Below, piece by piece: positions 1 to 6,124 of a DNA stretch of 6,124 bases; positions within the stretch are counted from its first letter, which is position 1, and every line of letters begins with the position of its first letter. The notes under the pieces are model-generated. The model saw only the letters and a list, made by a program, of their open reading frames with translations, was not told where the DNA came from and searched no databases. The stretch is from Spirochaetia bacterium (GTDB lineage: Bacteria > Spirochaetota > UBA12135). The stretch lies in contig DNNS01000585.1 of NCBI GenBank assembly GCA_003497555.1, positions 1,966 to 8,089 of the forward strand, given 5' to 3'. The position numbers and the translations under genes are program-made.

Positions 1-265
1 CCGCCATATCTTCTACACCGGTAGAAATCTGAATTATTATTTTCTGACTTGCAGCGCCGTAAGTTGCAGCCGGGGTAAAAACAGCGTTGCTTCCGTTGTT
101 GATTACCCAGGAGCCTGACACCTGTGCACCGGTATTGGAGTTGCTGCATATAATATAATTTGAAAAATCGGATCTGATTGGCTCGCTGAAATACAGGTTC
201 AGGGCGCTTGTTCTGCTGACATTCTCTTCATTATTTGTCGGTGACGATCCGCTAAAAACAGGCGC
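1..265 (-). other. SbsA-type Ig-like domain B (Big_5 family), copy 3, cut by the window edge
   Basis: 88 codons, residues 1954-2041. It shows SGSSPTNNEENV, LNLYFSEPI, VSGSWVINNGSNAVFTP and ISTGVEDMA at the end. The SNTC-x-D-[LI]-AGN stretch of B1 and B2 is replaced here by STGVEDMA, so this copy lacks the conserved Cys. The rest of the domain lies beyond position 1. Confidence 0.78.
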
Positions 266-3200
266 TGTGTTGTCAATAGTATAAACAGCAGACAAAATAT
301 TTGTAAGGTTGTTGGATGAAATTACCATAAAATAAAATTGATTTGCTCCTTCGCCCAGACCTGCAGTGTTATAATTGGTTGACCAGTCAAGGCCGCTCAT
401 GGTAAGGGGAGTCCATCCTGAGCTGTTGGTGTTGCTCATATACGCATTTATCGGACCGTAACTTCCGGCTGTAATGGTTCCGCTGATATTTGTAATGCCG
501 GTTATACTTGAATTATCAGCAGGGCTTGTCAGATTAATCAGACATGGTTCATTGGTAATAAATATATTTTCCTGGGTCAGCATACTGACCAGACCGGCCT
601 TGTTGGTAGCGGATAAAATACATGTGTAAAACCCGCCCGGATAATTACTGATCGTAATTGTATTTGTCCAGTTGGCGGAAGAAGCGGCGATCGTATAATT
701 GTAATTAAATGTACTGTTGGTAATTAAAAGGTTTCCGCCCAGGGCCCAGTCATATGCTTCGGTCAGAGTACCGGTAATATTGGTATCGCGGCTGAAGGTT
801 GCATTATTGTAGTTCAGATTAAATGTAATCGCAGGCGCCGTAAGGTCAATCATATTTGTCTGGAAATTGATCGCTACCAGATTCCATTCATTGCTGGCAA
901 CAGTATAAAATATATTGCTCGTGTTGGCAAGCGCACTGATATCTGCCAGGCACGACCAATTGCTGAAATCGCCTGTAACACCGCTGGAGGAAATCGTATT
1001 TATATTGGTTCCAAAAAACAAACCTGTAAGCTGCCCGAAGTTATTCGATGCCCAGCCTGTAAAACTTATACTGGAACTTGTTATAAAGGTATGCGGAGCA
1101 GGATTGGTTATTTTAACAGTCGGGGGGATGATATTGGCAAGCTGAAAGGAAAAGTTGGTTGCTGTTATGGTATTCCCTGCAATATCCCGGCAGGTATTTG
1201 AAATGTTTATATACACCATTTCATTATTGGTTCCAAGCGAGCCTGCAGGCGTAAAGGTAAAATTACTTCCGTTTGCGATTGTCCATGAACCGCCCACGGC
1301 GCTGTTTTGATTGGTTACTGTAATTCTATTGCTGGTATCTGTGTTCATTGTTTCATTAAAATAGATTTGAATACCTGATGAGCTTGATACATTTACCGCT
1401 CCACCCGCAGGGATGGAGCTTGCCATAAGCGGCGAAGTATTATCAATATTAAATGCTGCATTAAGAGCTGCATTTGAAATACCGTTCGATGATACTACCA
1501 GAAAATAAAGAGTCTGCAAACCGTCGGCAAGCGCTGCAGTATTGAAATTATTGGACCACCAGTTTGTACCGGAAAGATTCATCTCGCTCCACGCGGTCAG
1601 ATTATTGGTCCGCATGTAAACATTGGATGGCCCGGCTGCTCCGAGTACAATTGTTCCGGTAATTGTTGTTGTGCCTGATATGTAAGATAATGCGGCAGGG
1701 CTTACCAGTACCATAGAGTCAACAGCATTCTGGATGGTAATATTCGTCTGAGTTAAAATGCTGATTAATCCTGCTTCATTGGATGCATACAGGCAAAAAT
1801 TGTACGTTCCGTTCGGTATGGTGACAGTATCCAGGGAATTTGTCCAGTTGGTGGGAGAAGCGGATATGGCATACTCTGTATTATAGCCGGCATTGGTGAT
1901 TACGAGTTTTCCGCCGAGCACAGCGGCAAAAGAATCGTAAATAGTGCCGGTGATATTTGTCTGGTTGGATATGATACTGTTTTGATATGTCTGGTCCCAG
2001 GTACTGACAGGCGCGCTTAAATCAATCATGTTTGTCTGAAAATTCGTTGTCAATTTGCCGTACTCATTGCTTGCTGCTACATAAAATATATTACTGGTAT
2101 TGGCAAGAGCGCTGACATCGACTGTGCATGCCCAGTTGGTAAAATTGCCGGTTACGCCTGATGAAGAAAGAGTATTTATGTTTGTACCGAAAAATATTCC
2201 GGTAAGCTGCTGAATGCCGTTTGATGCCCATCCTGAAAATACTGCGCTGGCAGTTGAAATCCAGGTACCGGCCGGAAGATTGGTAATTTTTACTGCAGGA
2301 GCCGGCCAGGATACTGTTACACTTGCACCGGTGTACCAGGTGTCATTGGTCATTGTTCCGCCCGGGTCATCAGATACGCTTACATAATAATGCCAGATTC
2401 CCGGAAACGGAGGAATATCGGTAATATTGGTATCAGCTGCCGTATAAATATTGGTAATAATATTAGCGCTTGTCAGATTGCTGAATAACGATGAATTGGT
2501 ACGGTAAACCCTGTAACAGGTAAAGTCGCCGTCTGTGCATTGATTCCATACAAGATTAACTTCATAATCTGTTGTGGAAGCATTGAAGTATGATAATTCA
2601 GGCACCGGATCAGTATCAGCGCCTAGCGTAATATTAAAAGGCCCGGACAAACGGTACGGTATGAAATTGCTGCTGCCGCCGTTATCGATTATTTCGGACG
2701 CAATAGCCGAGGCAATGCTTGTGCCCCACCAGTTGTTGGTAAGTAGGCATTCGTCACCGCCGTTTTGATCAAAATTGACCGTGGTGTTATTAAATATATT
2801 ATTTTTATTCATGATGAAATTATTTGCAGTATAATTTTCAATACCGTCGCCGCAGTTGGTTATGGTATTTAAAATAATATAAATACCGGTAGATTCGTTG
2901 GTGGTAATTCTGATGCCAATATCATTCAAATATATCAGGTTATTGGAAAAGAAAATATTATCCGCATAACTTATAACCACCCCGTTTCCGCTGTTACTGA
3001 AAATCTCATTGGCCGTAAAGACGTTATTATCACTGTCTTCGTTGGGAAGATAAATTCCCCTGTTGCCGTTGGATGATATACTATTGCTGAAAAAGAAATT
3101 ATCGGCTGCACTGCTTGTAAGGTATATTCCGTCGACTGAATTTTCGTATAGAACATTATTGGAAAAAACATTATAATCTCCGGCATTAATATATAATCCA

Positions 3201-6124
3201 TAACTCTGACCCGGGCCGTAACAGGCATTGCCGTTCACAGTATTATTGTCGCAATTATCTCCGTCAAAACGGATTCCGGTAGAGCCGTTATAGCTTAGAA
3301 TGTTGTTGAAAATAAAATTACTGCAGGAATTATTCGCCAGCCAAATTCCATTGGTAAGCGAGCCGGAAAATGTGTTCCCTGTTATATTTGCATTCGTGCC
3401 AAGAATATAAAGCCCGTAGGTAGCGGTATTATTTACCGTATTATTGGAAACAAGGGTTTCAAAGCCCCTTACATATATTCCTGTTTTGGCATCGGAAATT
3501 GAGTTGCTTATTATGTTGTTATTAGAAACATTATAGTTTACATGAATACCGTATACTGCTGTTCCGGCCATGGTATTGTTCATAAGCACGTTGGAAAGGG
3601 AATAATTATCAATATAAATCTGGATATTGGTATTATTATTCAGAGTATTTCCATAGACCACATTTTCGATGTTCGTATGATAAAGTTCCACACCGCGCAG
3701 TACATTATCGTATATGGTATTGTTGCTGATTATATTATACTGCCCCATATCAATATATATGCCGCGGTTCTGATCCGGACCAAAACAGGTATTGAGATAC
3801 ACTTTGTTTGATCTGCTGGCTTCCCCGTAAATCCTGATTCCGGCTGTGGAATTTGATGCGCAGGTATTAAATGATATCTGATTATCGCATCCGCTGCCGT
3901 AAGTTGTTATTCCGTATTGATTGTTAAGGTAACACAGATTATTACTTACTATATTGGCATCACCGTCCTGCACATGTATACCGTTATCCTGCCAGGGGCC
4001 ATAGATGCGGTTGGAAATGATCTGATTATTGTCAATGCCGTCGGCAATTATGGTAATACCGCGCAGCCGGTTGGAAAAAATCGTATTATTAAGAATGGTA
4101 TTTTCAACATTATCGGAATTAAGACTGATACCATAATTGGAACATGAAAATATGGTATTGCCGTAAAGAGTATTCAGGTTTGCCCGGATGGTTAAATATA
4201 TGCCGGAAGCGCTGATTTCAAAAATTGTATTATTGCTGATAATATTGTTACTGGTGGCTGTTACATATATGCCGTAATCGCCTATGAAGCCGCCGTAGAT
4301 TGTATTGTTGTAAATAATATTTGCTCCGGTTCCAGAAGTTGCCAGATGTATGCCTCGCAGCATATTGGTATGGATAAAATTGCCGGCAATGATATTATTG
4401 GTATTTTCATTGTTTAAATAAACACCATAGTTGTTGTCATGAATAAAATTGTTGCTGATAAAATTATTATCCGTTCCATTCAGCCTGATGCCTATATTCT
4501 GGTCCGGGCCGTAAAGATTATTGGAAAAAATTTCATTGCCTGACGAAAGCGTGGAGTTAATATTTATGCCGTTGGAATAATTATTGTAAATTGTGTTACC
4601 GGTGATTTTGTTATTTACCGCATCGGTGTAAAGCAGAATTCCGTTAGACCAGCAGTCGTGTACCAGATTATTGCTGATCATGCAGTAATCGCCGTCCCAG
4701 ATATATATGCCTTCCCGCTGGGATATGCTGTAAATATCATTGGCAATAATTGAATTGGTATCACTGCCGGTATTAATAAATATTCCTGCTGCCGTATTTG
4801 ACCTGATAATATTATTGCGTATGAAATTTCCCATTGATGAATTGGTAATAAATATTCCGTATTCGGCTGCGTTTTGTATGGTAAAACCCTGAATTGTGAT
4901 ATTATCCGCGCTATTAATACAGATACCGTATGCCATAGCGCTGCCCGGATCAATAATGGTTGTAGTGTTGTCTGCAGACTGGGCCCAATTCCATGCGATC
5001 AATGAAATGTTATTATTATTTGTAAAATACAGGGTTTCAGCTGCGCCGGAGAAAGCATAAATAGTGTGCCCGGTACCGGCAGTGTCCAGAGCCTGCTGTA
5101 TTGTTACATATCTTGTTCCGGTTGACGCATTTGATGCCGAATATACCGTAACAGCAACCTGAAAGGAAAAATTGGTTCCGGCAAAGGAATTTCCGGCAAG
5201 ATCTGTGCAGGTGTTTGAGATATAAACATATACATTTTCATTATTTGTACCCATGGAGCCGGATGGCGTAAAAATAAAATTACTGCCGTCCGTAATACTC
5301 CATAAACCCGCTACCGTGCCGTTCATATTTGTTACCACTATTTTATTGCTTGTACCGGTATCCATGGCTTCGGAAAAATAAATATTAATCGGCAGAACGT
5401 CAAAAACTCCGGTTTCACCATTAGTCGGGCTTGAATTTGCCATGATCGGCGGAGTATTATCAACAGTATAGTCTGCAGCAAGGCTTAAATTGGAAACATT
5501 ATTGGAAGAAACCAGCAGAAAATAAAAGGTATGTTCACCGTCGGCTAAAGCTGCTGTACTGAAATTATTACTCCACCAGTTAGTACCGGAAAGGTTAAGC
5601 TCGCTCCACGCAGCGGCTGTGTTGGTTTTCATGTAAACATTGGAGGGTCCGGCAGCCCCCATTACAATGCTGCCGGTAATGGTCATGATACCTGAAATAA
5701 ATGATCCATTTGTCGGGTTGCCAAGTACCATAGCGCCGGCCGGGCTTGTTTCAGAAATACCCAGTGTACGGAAATCCACGGGAGAATATTGGTTGCTGTA
5801 TTCGGTCATAATCCAGTTGGAGGTACGAATAACAGAGGACAGGCGCAGCTCGTCAATATTACCGATGAAATTGTTGGCAATATTAAAAAACTGGTTGGAG
5901 GGTTCATTGGGAGTAGCAAGAGTGGTAACCTGTACGCTTTTCCCGTTGTTTGAATAATAATTCATGGTTGTGGTATTGAAGGTAAAGGTGAGATAATTCC
6001 ACGCATCATCGGTTATGCCGATATTCTTGGTAGTCGCATATGCAGCGTTGGTCTGATAACAAAATTGTATGGTCGGAGCCAATGTGCATCTGATAAAAAA
6101 ATGACTGCGTGTAGTAGCATATCC
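1..6124 (-). CDS. Giant multidomain surface protein: LamG, Ig-like, beta-helix, FN3, Ig-like array (partial, both ends open)
   Basis: The reverse complement is open from edge to edge: 2041 sense codons, first codon at 6124-6122, one base left over at position 1, no in-frame stop. Domain order is the end of a LamG domain (residues 1-113), Ig-like A1 (132-224), SbsA-type Ig-like B1 (225-325), parallel beta-helix (326-1168), FN3-like (1169-1274), then C1-D1-A2-B2 (1275-1666) and C2-D2-A3-B3 (1667 to edge). The composition is dominated by Asn, Thr, Ser, Ile and Gly with very little Lys, as is common in secreted repeat proteins. Start, signal peptide and any C-terminal anchor or sorting domain lie outside the window. 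The inferred role is an extracellular adhesin, stalk or glycan-binding protein; no enzyme active site was recognised. The reading frame is very secure because the domain repeats keep the same phase throughout; the function is not. Confidence 0.96.
266..538 (-). other. Ig-like domain A, copy 3
   Basis: 91 codons, residues 1863-1953. It starts INLTSP, then ITGITNISGTI, YGPINAYM, MSGLDWSTNYNTAGLGEG and IDNTAP. It aligns to A2 with a net loss of two codons. It is the most diverged A copy: the GTNWWSNN core is changed to GLDWSTN. Confidence 0.75.
539..841 (-). other. Ig-like domain D, copy 2
   Basis: 101 codons, residues 1762-1862, the same length as D1. It shares the AP start, DTNITGTLTEAYDWALGGNL, ANWTNTI, GGFYTCILSATNKAGL and LTQENIFI. 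It is more diverged from D1 than C2 is from C1 by eye, but the strand order and spacing match. Confidence 0.72.
842..1126 (-). other. Ig-like domain C, copy 2
   Basis: 95 codons, residues 1667-1761, ungapped against C1. It shares VKITN near the start, GWASN, QLTG-[IL]-FFGTNINT, SSSGVTG, SALANTSNIFY and FQTNMIDL. The single Cys of the NW-x-C motif is kept in both copies. Confidence 0.75.
1127..1435 (-). other. SbsA-type Ig-like domain B (Big_5 family), copy 2
   Basis: 103 codons, residues 1564-1666. It shows GIQIYFNETMNTDTSNRI, GSNFTFTPAGSLGTNNE, ISNTCRDIAGN and FSFQLAN, each matching a motif in B1 at the same relative place. The I-x-x-x-F-x-E-x-M strand and the D-[LI]-AGN turn support the Big_5 assignment. 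It closes the first complete C-D-A-B block. Confidence 0.85.
1436..1714 (-). other. Ig-like domain A, copy 2
   Basis: 93 codons, residues 1471-1563. It starts MVLVSP, then ISGTTTITGTI, GAAGPSNVYM, SGTNWWSNNF, TAALADG and a terminal IDNTSP linker. It aligns without gaps to A1, about 64 of 93 residues identical. A 15-base identical stretch is seen at 1613-1627 and 5630-5644, exactly 4017 bp (1339 codons) apart. It is less similar to its tandem neighbour A3. Confidence 0.8.
1715..2017 (-). other. Ig-like domain D, copy 1
   Basis: 101 codons, residues 1370-1470. Visible marks are the SAP start, QTNITGTIYDSFAAVLGGKL, PTNWTNSL, and NGTYNFCLYASNEAGL, the last being the G-x-Y-x-[FI]-x-x-x-A-x-[ND]-x-A-G strand pair of Big_3/HYR-like Ig domains. 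It ends in LTQTNITIQN before domain A2. Copy D2 (539-841) has exactly the same codon count. The role is inferred to be structural. Confidence 0.72.
2018..2302 (-). other. Ig-like domain C, copy 1
   Basis: 95 codons, residues 1275-1369. It begins APAVKITNLPAGTWI and carries SGWASNGIQQLTGIFFGTNI, then SALANTSNIFYVAASNEYG, and ends in FQTNMIDL before an SAP linker. V-x-I-x-x-P-x-x-x-x-x-x-x-x-x-x-x-x-x-G-x-A is a usual opening of bacterial Ig-like repeats. Copy C2 (842-1126) has the same length and is highly similar throughout; the FQTNMIDL ending is identical. Confidence 0.75.
2303..2620 (-). other. Fibronectin type III-like domain
   Basis: 106 codons, residues 1169-1274. The pattern fits FN3: a proline-containing start (DTDPVPELSYF), YEVNLVWNQC (the L-x-W strand), FTCYRVYRTNSS (the Y-x-[VI]-Y-R strand), ITDIPPFPGIWHYYVSVSD (the T-D-x-x-x-x-x-G-x-x-x-Y-Y-V strand), then linker VSWPAP into the next Ig domain. 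Two cysteines, residues 1196 and 1203 (C-x6-C), lie on the neighbouring strands and could form a disulfide outside the cell. It occurs once in the window and directly follows the beta-helix. Confidence 0.75.
3767..3784 (-). repeat. [YF]GP-x-Q coil-end motif in the beta-helix (representative, FGPDQN)
   Basis: Four beta-helix coils end in a [YF]-G-P-x-Q-[NDS] loop just before the next G-I strand: YGPDQN at 4496-4513, YGPWQD at 3986-4003, FGPDQN at 3767-3784, YGPGQS at 3203-3220. Spacings are 170, 73 and 188 codons, close to 7, 3 and 8 coils. A degenerate fifth form, IYGGFIGD, sits near 4283-4306. The loops should project from the same face of the helix. Confidence 0.75.
3785..3934 (-). other. 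Three-rung cysteine stack in the beta-helix
   Basis: Cysteines encoded at 3932-3934 (NNLCYLN), 3860-3862 (FNTCASN) and 3785-3787 (LNTCFGP) occupy the same place in three consecutive coils, 24 and 25 codons apart, where most coils have Ile, Leu or Val. Their side chains should stack along the helix core. A fourth Cys in the same motif position, NACYGP, is at 3221-3223, about eight coils later. Confidence 0.6.
5150..5452 (-). other. SbsA-type Ig-like domain B (Big_5 family), copy 1
   Basis: 101 codons, residues 225-325. It shows the family pattern in order: SSPTNGETGV, then INIYFSEAMDTGT (the characteristic I-x-x-x-F-[SN]-E-x-M strand), GSNFIFTPSGSMG, and ISNTCTDLAGN near the end, where the DLAGN-type turn is typical. 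It closes with FSFQVAV and leads straight into the beta-helix. Big_5 domains occur as repeated spacers in S-layer and surface proteins. The single Cys in the SNTC motif is shared with copy B2. Confidence 0.85.
5453..5731 (-). other. Ig-like domain A, copy 1
   Basis: 93 codons, residues 132-224. It opens with MVLGNP, carries ISGIMTITGSI (the usual first strand of bacterial Ig-like domains), then GAAGPSNVYM and SGTNWWSNNF, and ends in VDNTPP, the proline-rich linker seen between extracellular Ig domains. By hand alignment about 64 of 93 residues are identical to copy A2 (1436-1714), with no gap. It joins directly to domain B1. A structural spacer role is inferred. Confidence 0.8.
5786..6124 (-). 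other. LamG / concanavalin-A-like domain, C-terminal part
   Basis: Residues 1 to about 113 of the visible protein. The strongest cue is FIGNIDELRLSS at residues 86-97, followed by a TSNWIMTEYSNQ stretch. This is the typical ending of bacterial LamG_3-type jelly-roll domains, where a G-x-IDE-[VL]-R strand is followed by a helix ending in TEY-N-Q. Upstream, DDAWNYLTFTFNTTTMNYY matches the usual W-x-x-[LV]-x-F-T-[FY] strand and the following hairpin. The N-terminal half is beyond the window. Such domains often bind carbohydrate and often follow a DUF2341 domain in large surface proteins, so the missing upstream part may hold one (inference). Confidence 0.8.

Larger units (their letters stand above)
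1..1126 (-). repeat. C-D-A-B four-domain block, unit 2 (truncated by the window edge)
   Basis: Domains C2, D2, A3 and the first 88 codons of B3, in the same order and nearly the same lengths as unit 1. About 50 bp of the expected unit length is missing beyond position 1. Whether more units follow cannot be seen. Confidence 0.85.
1127..2302 (-). repeat. C-D-A-B four-domain block, unit 1 (1176 bp, complete)
   Basis: A 392-codon unit made of domains C1, D1, A2 and B2. Two landmarks measured independently give the same offset to unit 2: the GTNINT region (2172 against 996) and the GP dipeptide of the A domain (1629 against 453) are each 1176 bp apart. The conserved phase and spacing show tandem duplication of the whole four-domain block rather than of single domains. 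Confidence 0.85.
3698..4360 (-). repeat. Higher-order repeat within the beta-helix marked by LRG[IV]
   Basis: The tetrad L-R-G-[IV] opens coils at 4358-4360 (first base triplet, LRGIHL), 4064-4066 (LRGITI) and 3698-3700 (LRGVEL), spaced 98 and 122 codons, about 4 and 5 coils. The first two are each followed by one coil and then an IYG-x-x-x-x-D/N loop and a G-I-x-V strand. This suggests multi-coil duplication inside the helix. Confidence 0.55.
2621..5149 (-). other. Right-handed parallel beta-helix (PbH1/NosD-like repeats), about 31 coils
   Basis: 843 codons, residues 326-1168. A lead-in segment with YVTIQQALDTAGTGHTIYAF resembles the cap of pectin-lyase-fold proteins. From residue 398 (4933) to the NNWWGT motif at residues 1130-1135 (2720-2737) the sequence repeats about every 24 residues in the pattern [YRNSD]-G-I-x-[IVL]-(variable loop)-N-x-I-x-x-N-x-I, for example YGIYVTATSNNIISNNTI. 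I count about 31 coils of 21-27 residues. NNWWGT is a common last-coil signature in this fold. The Asn pairs at each turn should stack as Asn ladders. The fold is shared by carbohydrate-binding and sugar-hydrolase (CASH) proteins, by NosD and by adhesins. I see no catalytic residue set, so ligand binding or a rigid rod is more likely than catalysis. Confidence 0.92.
5150..5731 (-). repeat. A-B domain pair upstream of the beta-helix (half of the C-D-A-B block)
   Basis: The A1-B1 pair repeats the A2-B2 pair at 1127-1714. It is preceded by LamG where C-D would be expected and followed by the beta-helix where C would be expected. Similarity is visible at the DNA level too, for example around 5601-5644 and 1584-1627. 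Confidence 0.85.

Noticed and set aside
915..1145. Short plus-strand open frame of 76 codons
   Set aside because: It lies antisense to the C2/B2 Ig domains, has no domain-like pattern, and the minus-strand frame across it is clearly coding.
2574..2768. Short plus-strand open frame of 64 codons
   Set aside because: It is antisense to the helix exit and FN3 start, with no recognisable protein features; shadow of the large gene.
2971..3228. Minus-strand open frame of 85 codons
   Set aside because: It is in a different phase from the large gene and overlaps well-formed beta-helix coils, so it is an out-of-frame shadow.
3542..4147. Two plus-strand open frames with Ile-rich repeats (3542-3811 and 3917-4147)
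   Set aside because: The repetitive look comes from the complement of the Asn-Asn and Ile codons of the beta-helix.
2740..4930. CRISPR-like or satellite-like recurrence of attattgctgat motifs
   Set aside because: Spacing varies with coil length and the copies are in phase with the reading frame, encoding I-S-N-N turns; no constant repeat-spacer structure.
4678..4953. Minus-strand open frame of 91 codons
   Set aside because: It is in the wrong phase relative to the helix coils; shadow.
2621..5149. NosD copper-maturation factor or polysaccharide lyase as the specific function
   Set aside because: The PbH1 repeat is shared by many unrelated proteins. The domain is far longer than NosD, sits among Ig domains and shows no visible catalytic signature.
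1127..5731. Diversity-generating retroelement target or other variable-region system
   Set aside because: No template repeat, reverse transcriptase or adenine-specific difference pattern is seen; copy differences look like ordinary divergence.
5640..5957. Plus-strand open frame of 105 codons
   Set aside because: It is antisense to LamG and A1. Its length is explained by the low density of complement stops in this region, and it has no independent support.
6095..6101. Run of seven A as a possible phase-variation slippage site
   Set aside because: It is short for a contingency tract, encodes ordinary Phe-Phe in the LamG domain, and the frame continues normally on both sides.

Overview
The window lies entirely inside one very large protein-coding gene on the minus strand. 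Reading the reverse complement in the frame whose first codon is at 6124-6122 gives 2041 consecutive sense codons with no stop, and both ends run off the window. No start codon, signal peptide, ribosome binding site, promoter, terminator or C-terminal anchor is visible. I see no second gene, RNA gene, CRISPR array or insertion sequence.

From N- to C-terminus (high to low coordinates) the protein contains: the end of a LamG/concanavalin-A-like domain (about 5789-6124); an Ig-like domain 'A' and an SbsA-type Ig-like domain 'B' (5150-5731); a right-handed parallel beta-helix of about 31 coils, including its lead-in and exit (2621-5149); a fibronectin-III-like domain (2303-2620); then a tandem array of a four-domain block C-D-A-B. 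The first block is complete (1127-2302, 1176 bp, 392 codons). The second is cut by the window edge (1-1126). C1/C2, D1/D2 and A1/A2 have identical codon lengths (95, 101 and 93). The protein therefore reads as a periodic A-B-C-D Ig array with the beta-helix and FN3 unit sitting between B1 and C1.

The composition (Asn, Thr, Ser, Ile and Gly rich, very few Lys) and the domain mix fit a secreted or cell-surface stalk, adhesin or glycan-binding protein. The LamG and beta-helix would be the likely ligand-contacting parts and the Ig/FN3 array a spacer. This is inference: no catalytic signature was recognised.

The organism is probably a bacterium with moderately AT-leaning DNA. Giant LamG/beta-helix/Ig proteins of this kind are familiar from uncultured lineages such as Omnitrophota- or Spirochaetota-like metagenome bins, but nothing here fixes the taxon. 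Translation fits the standard bacterial code.
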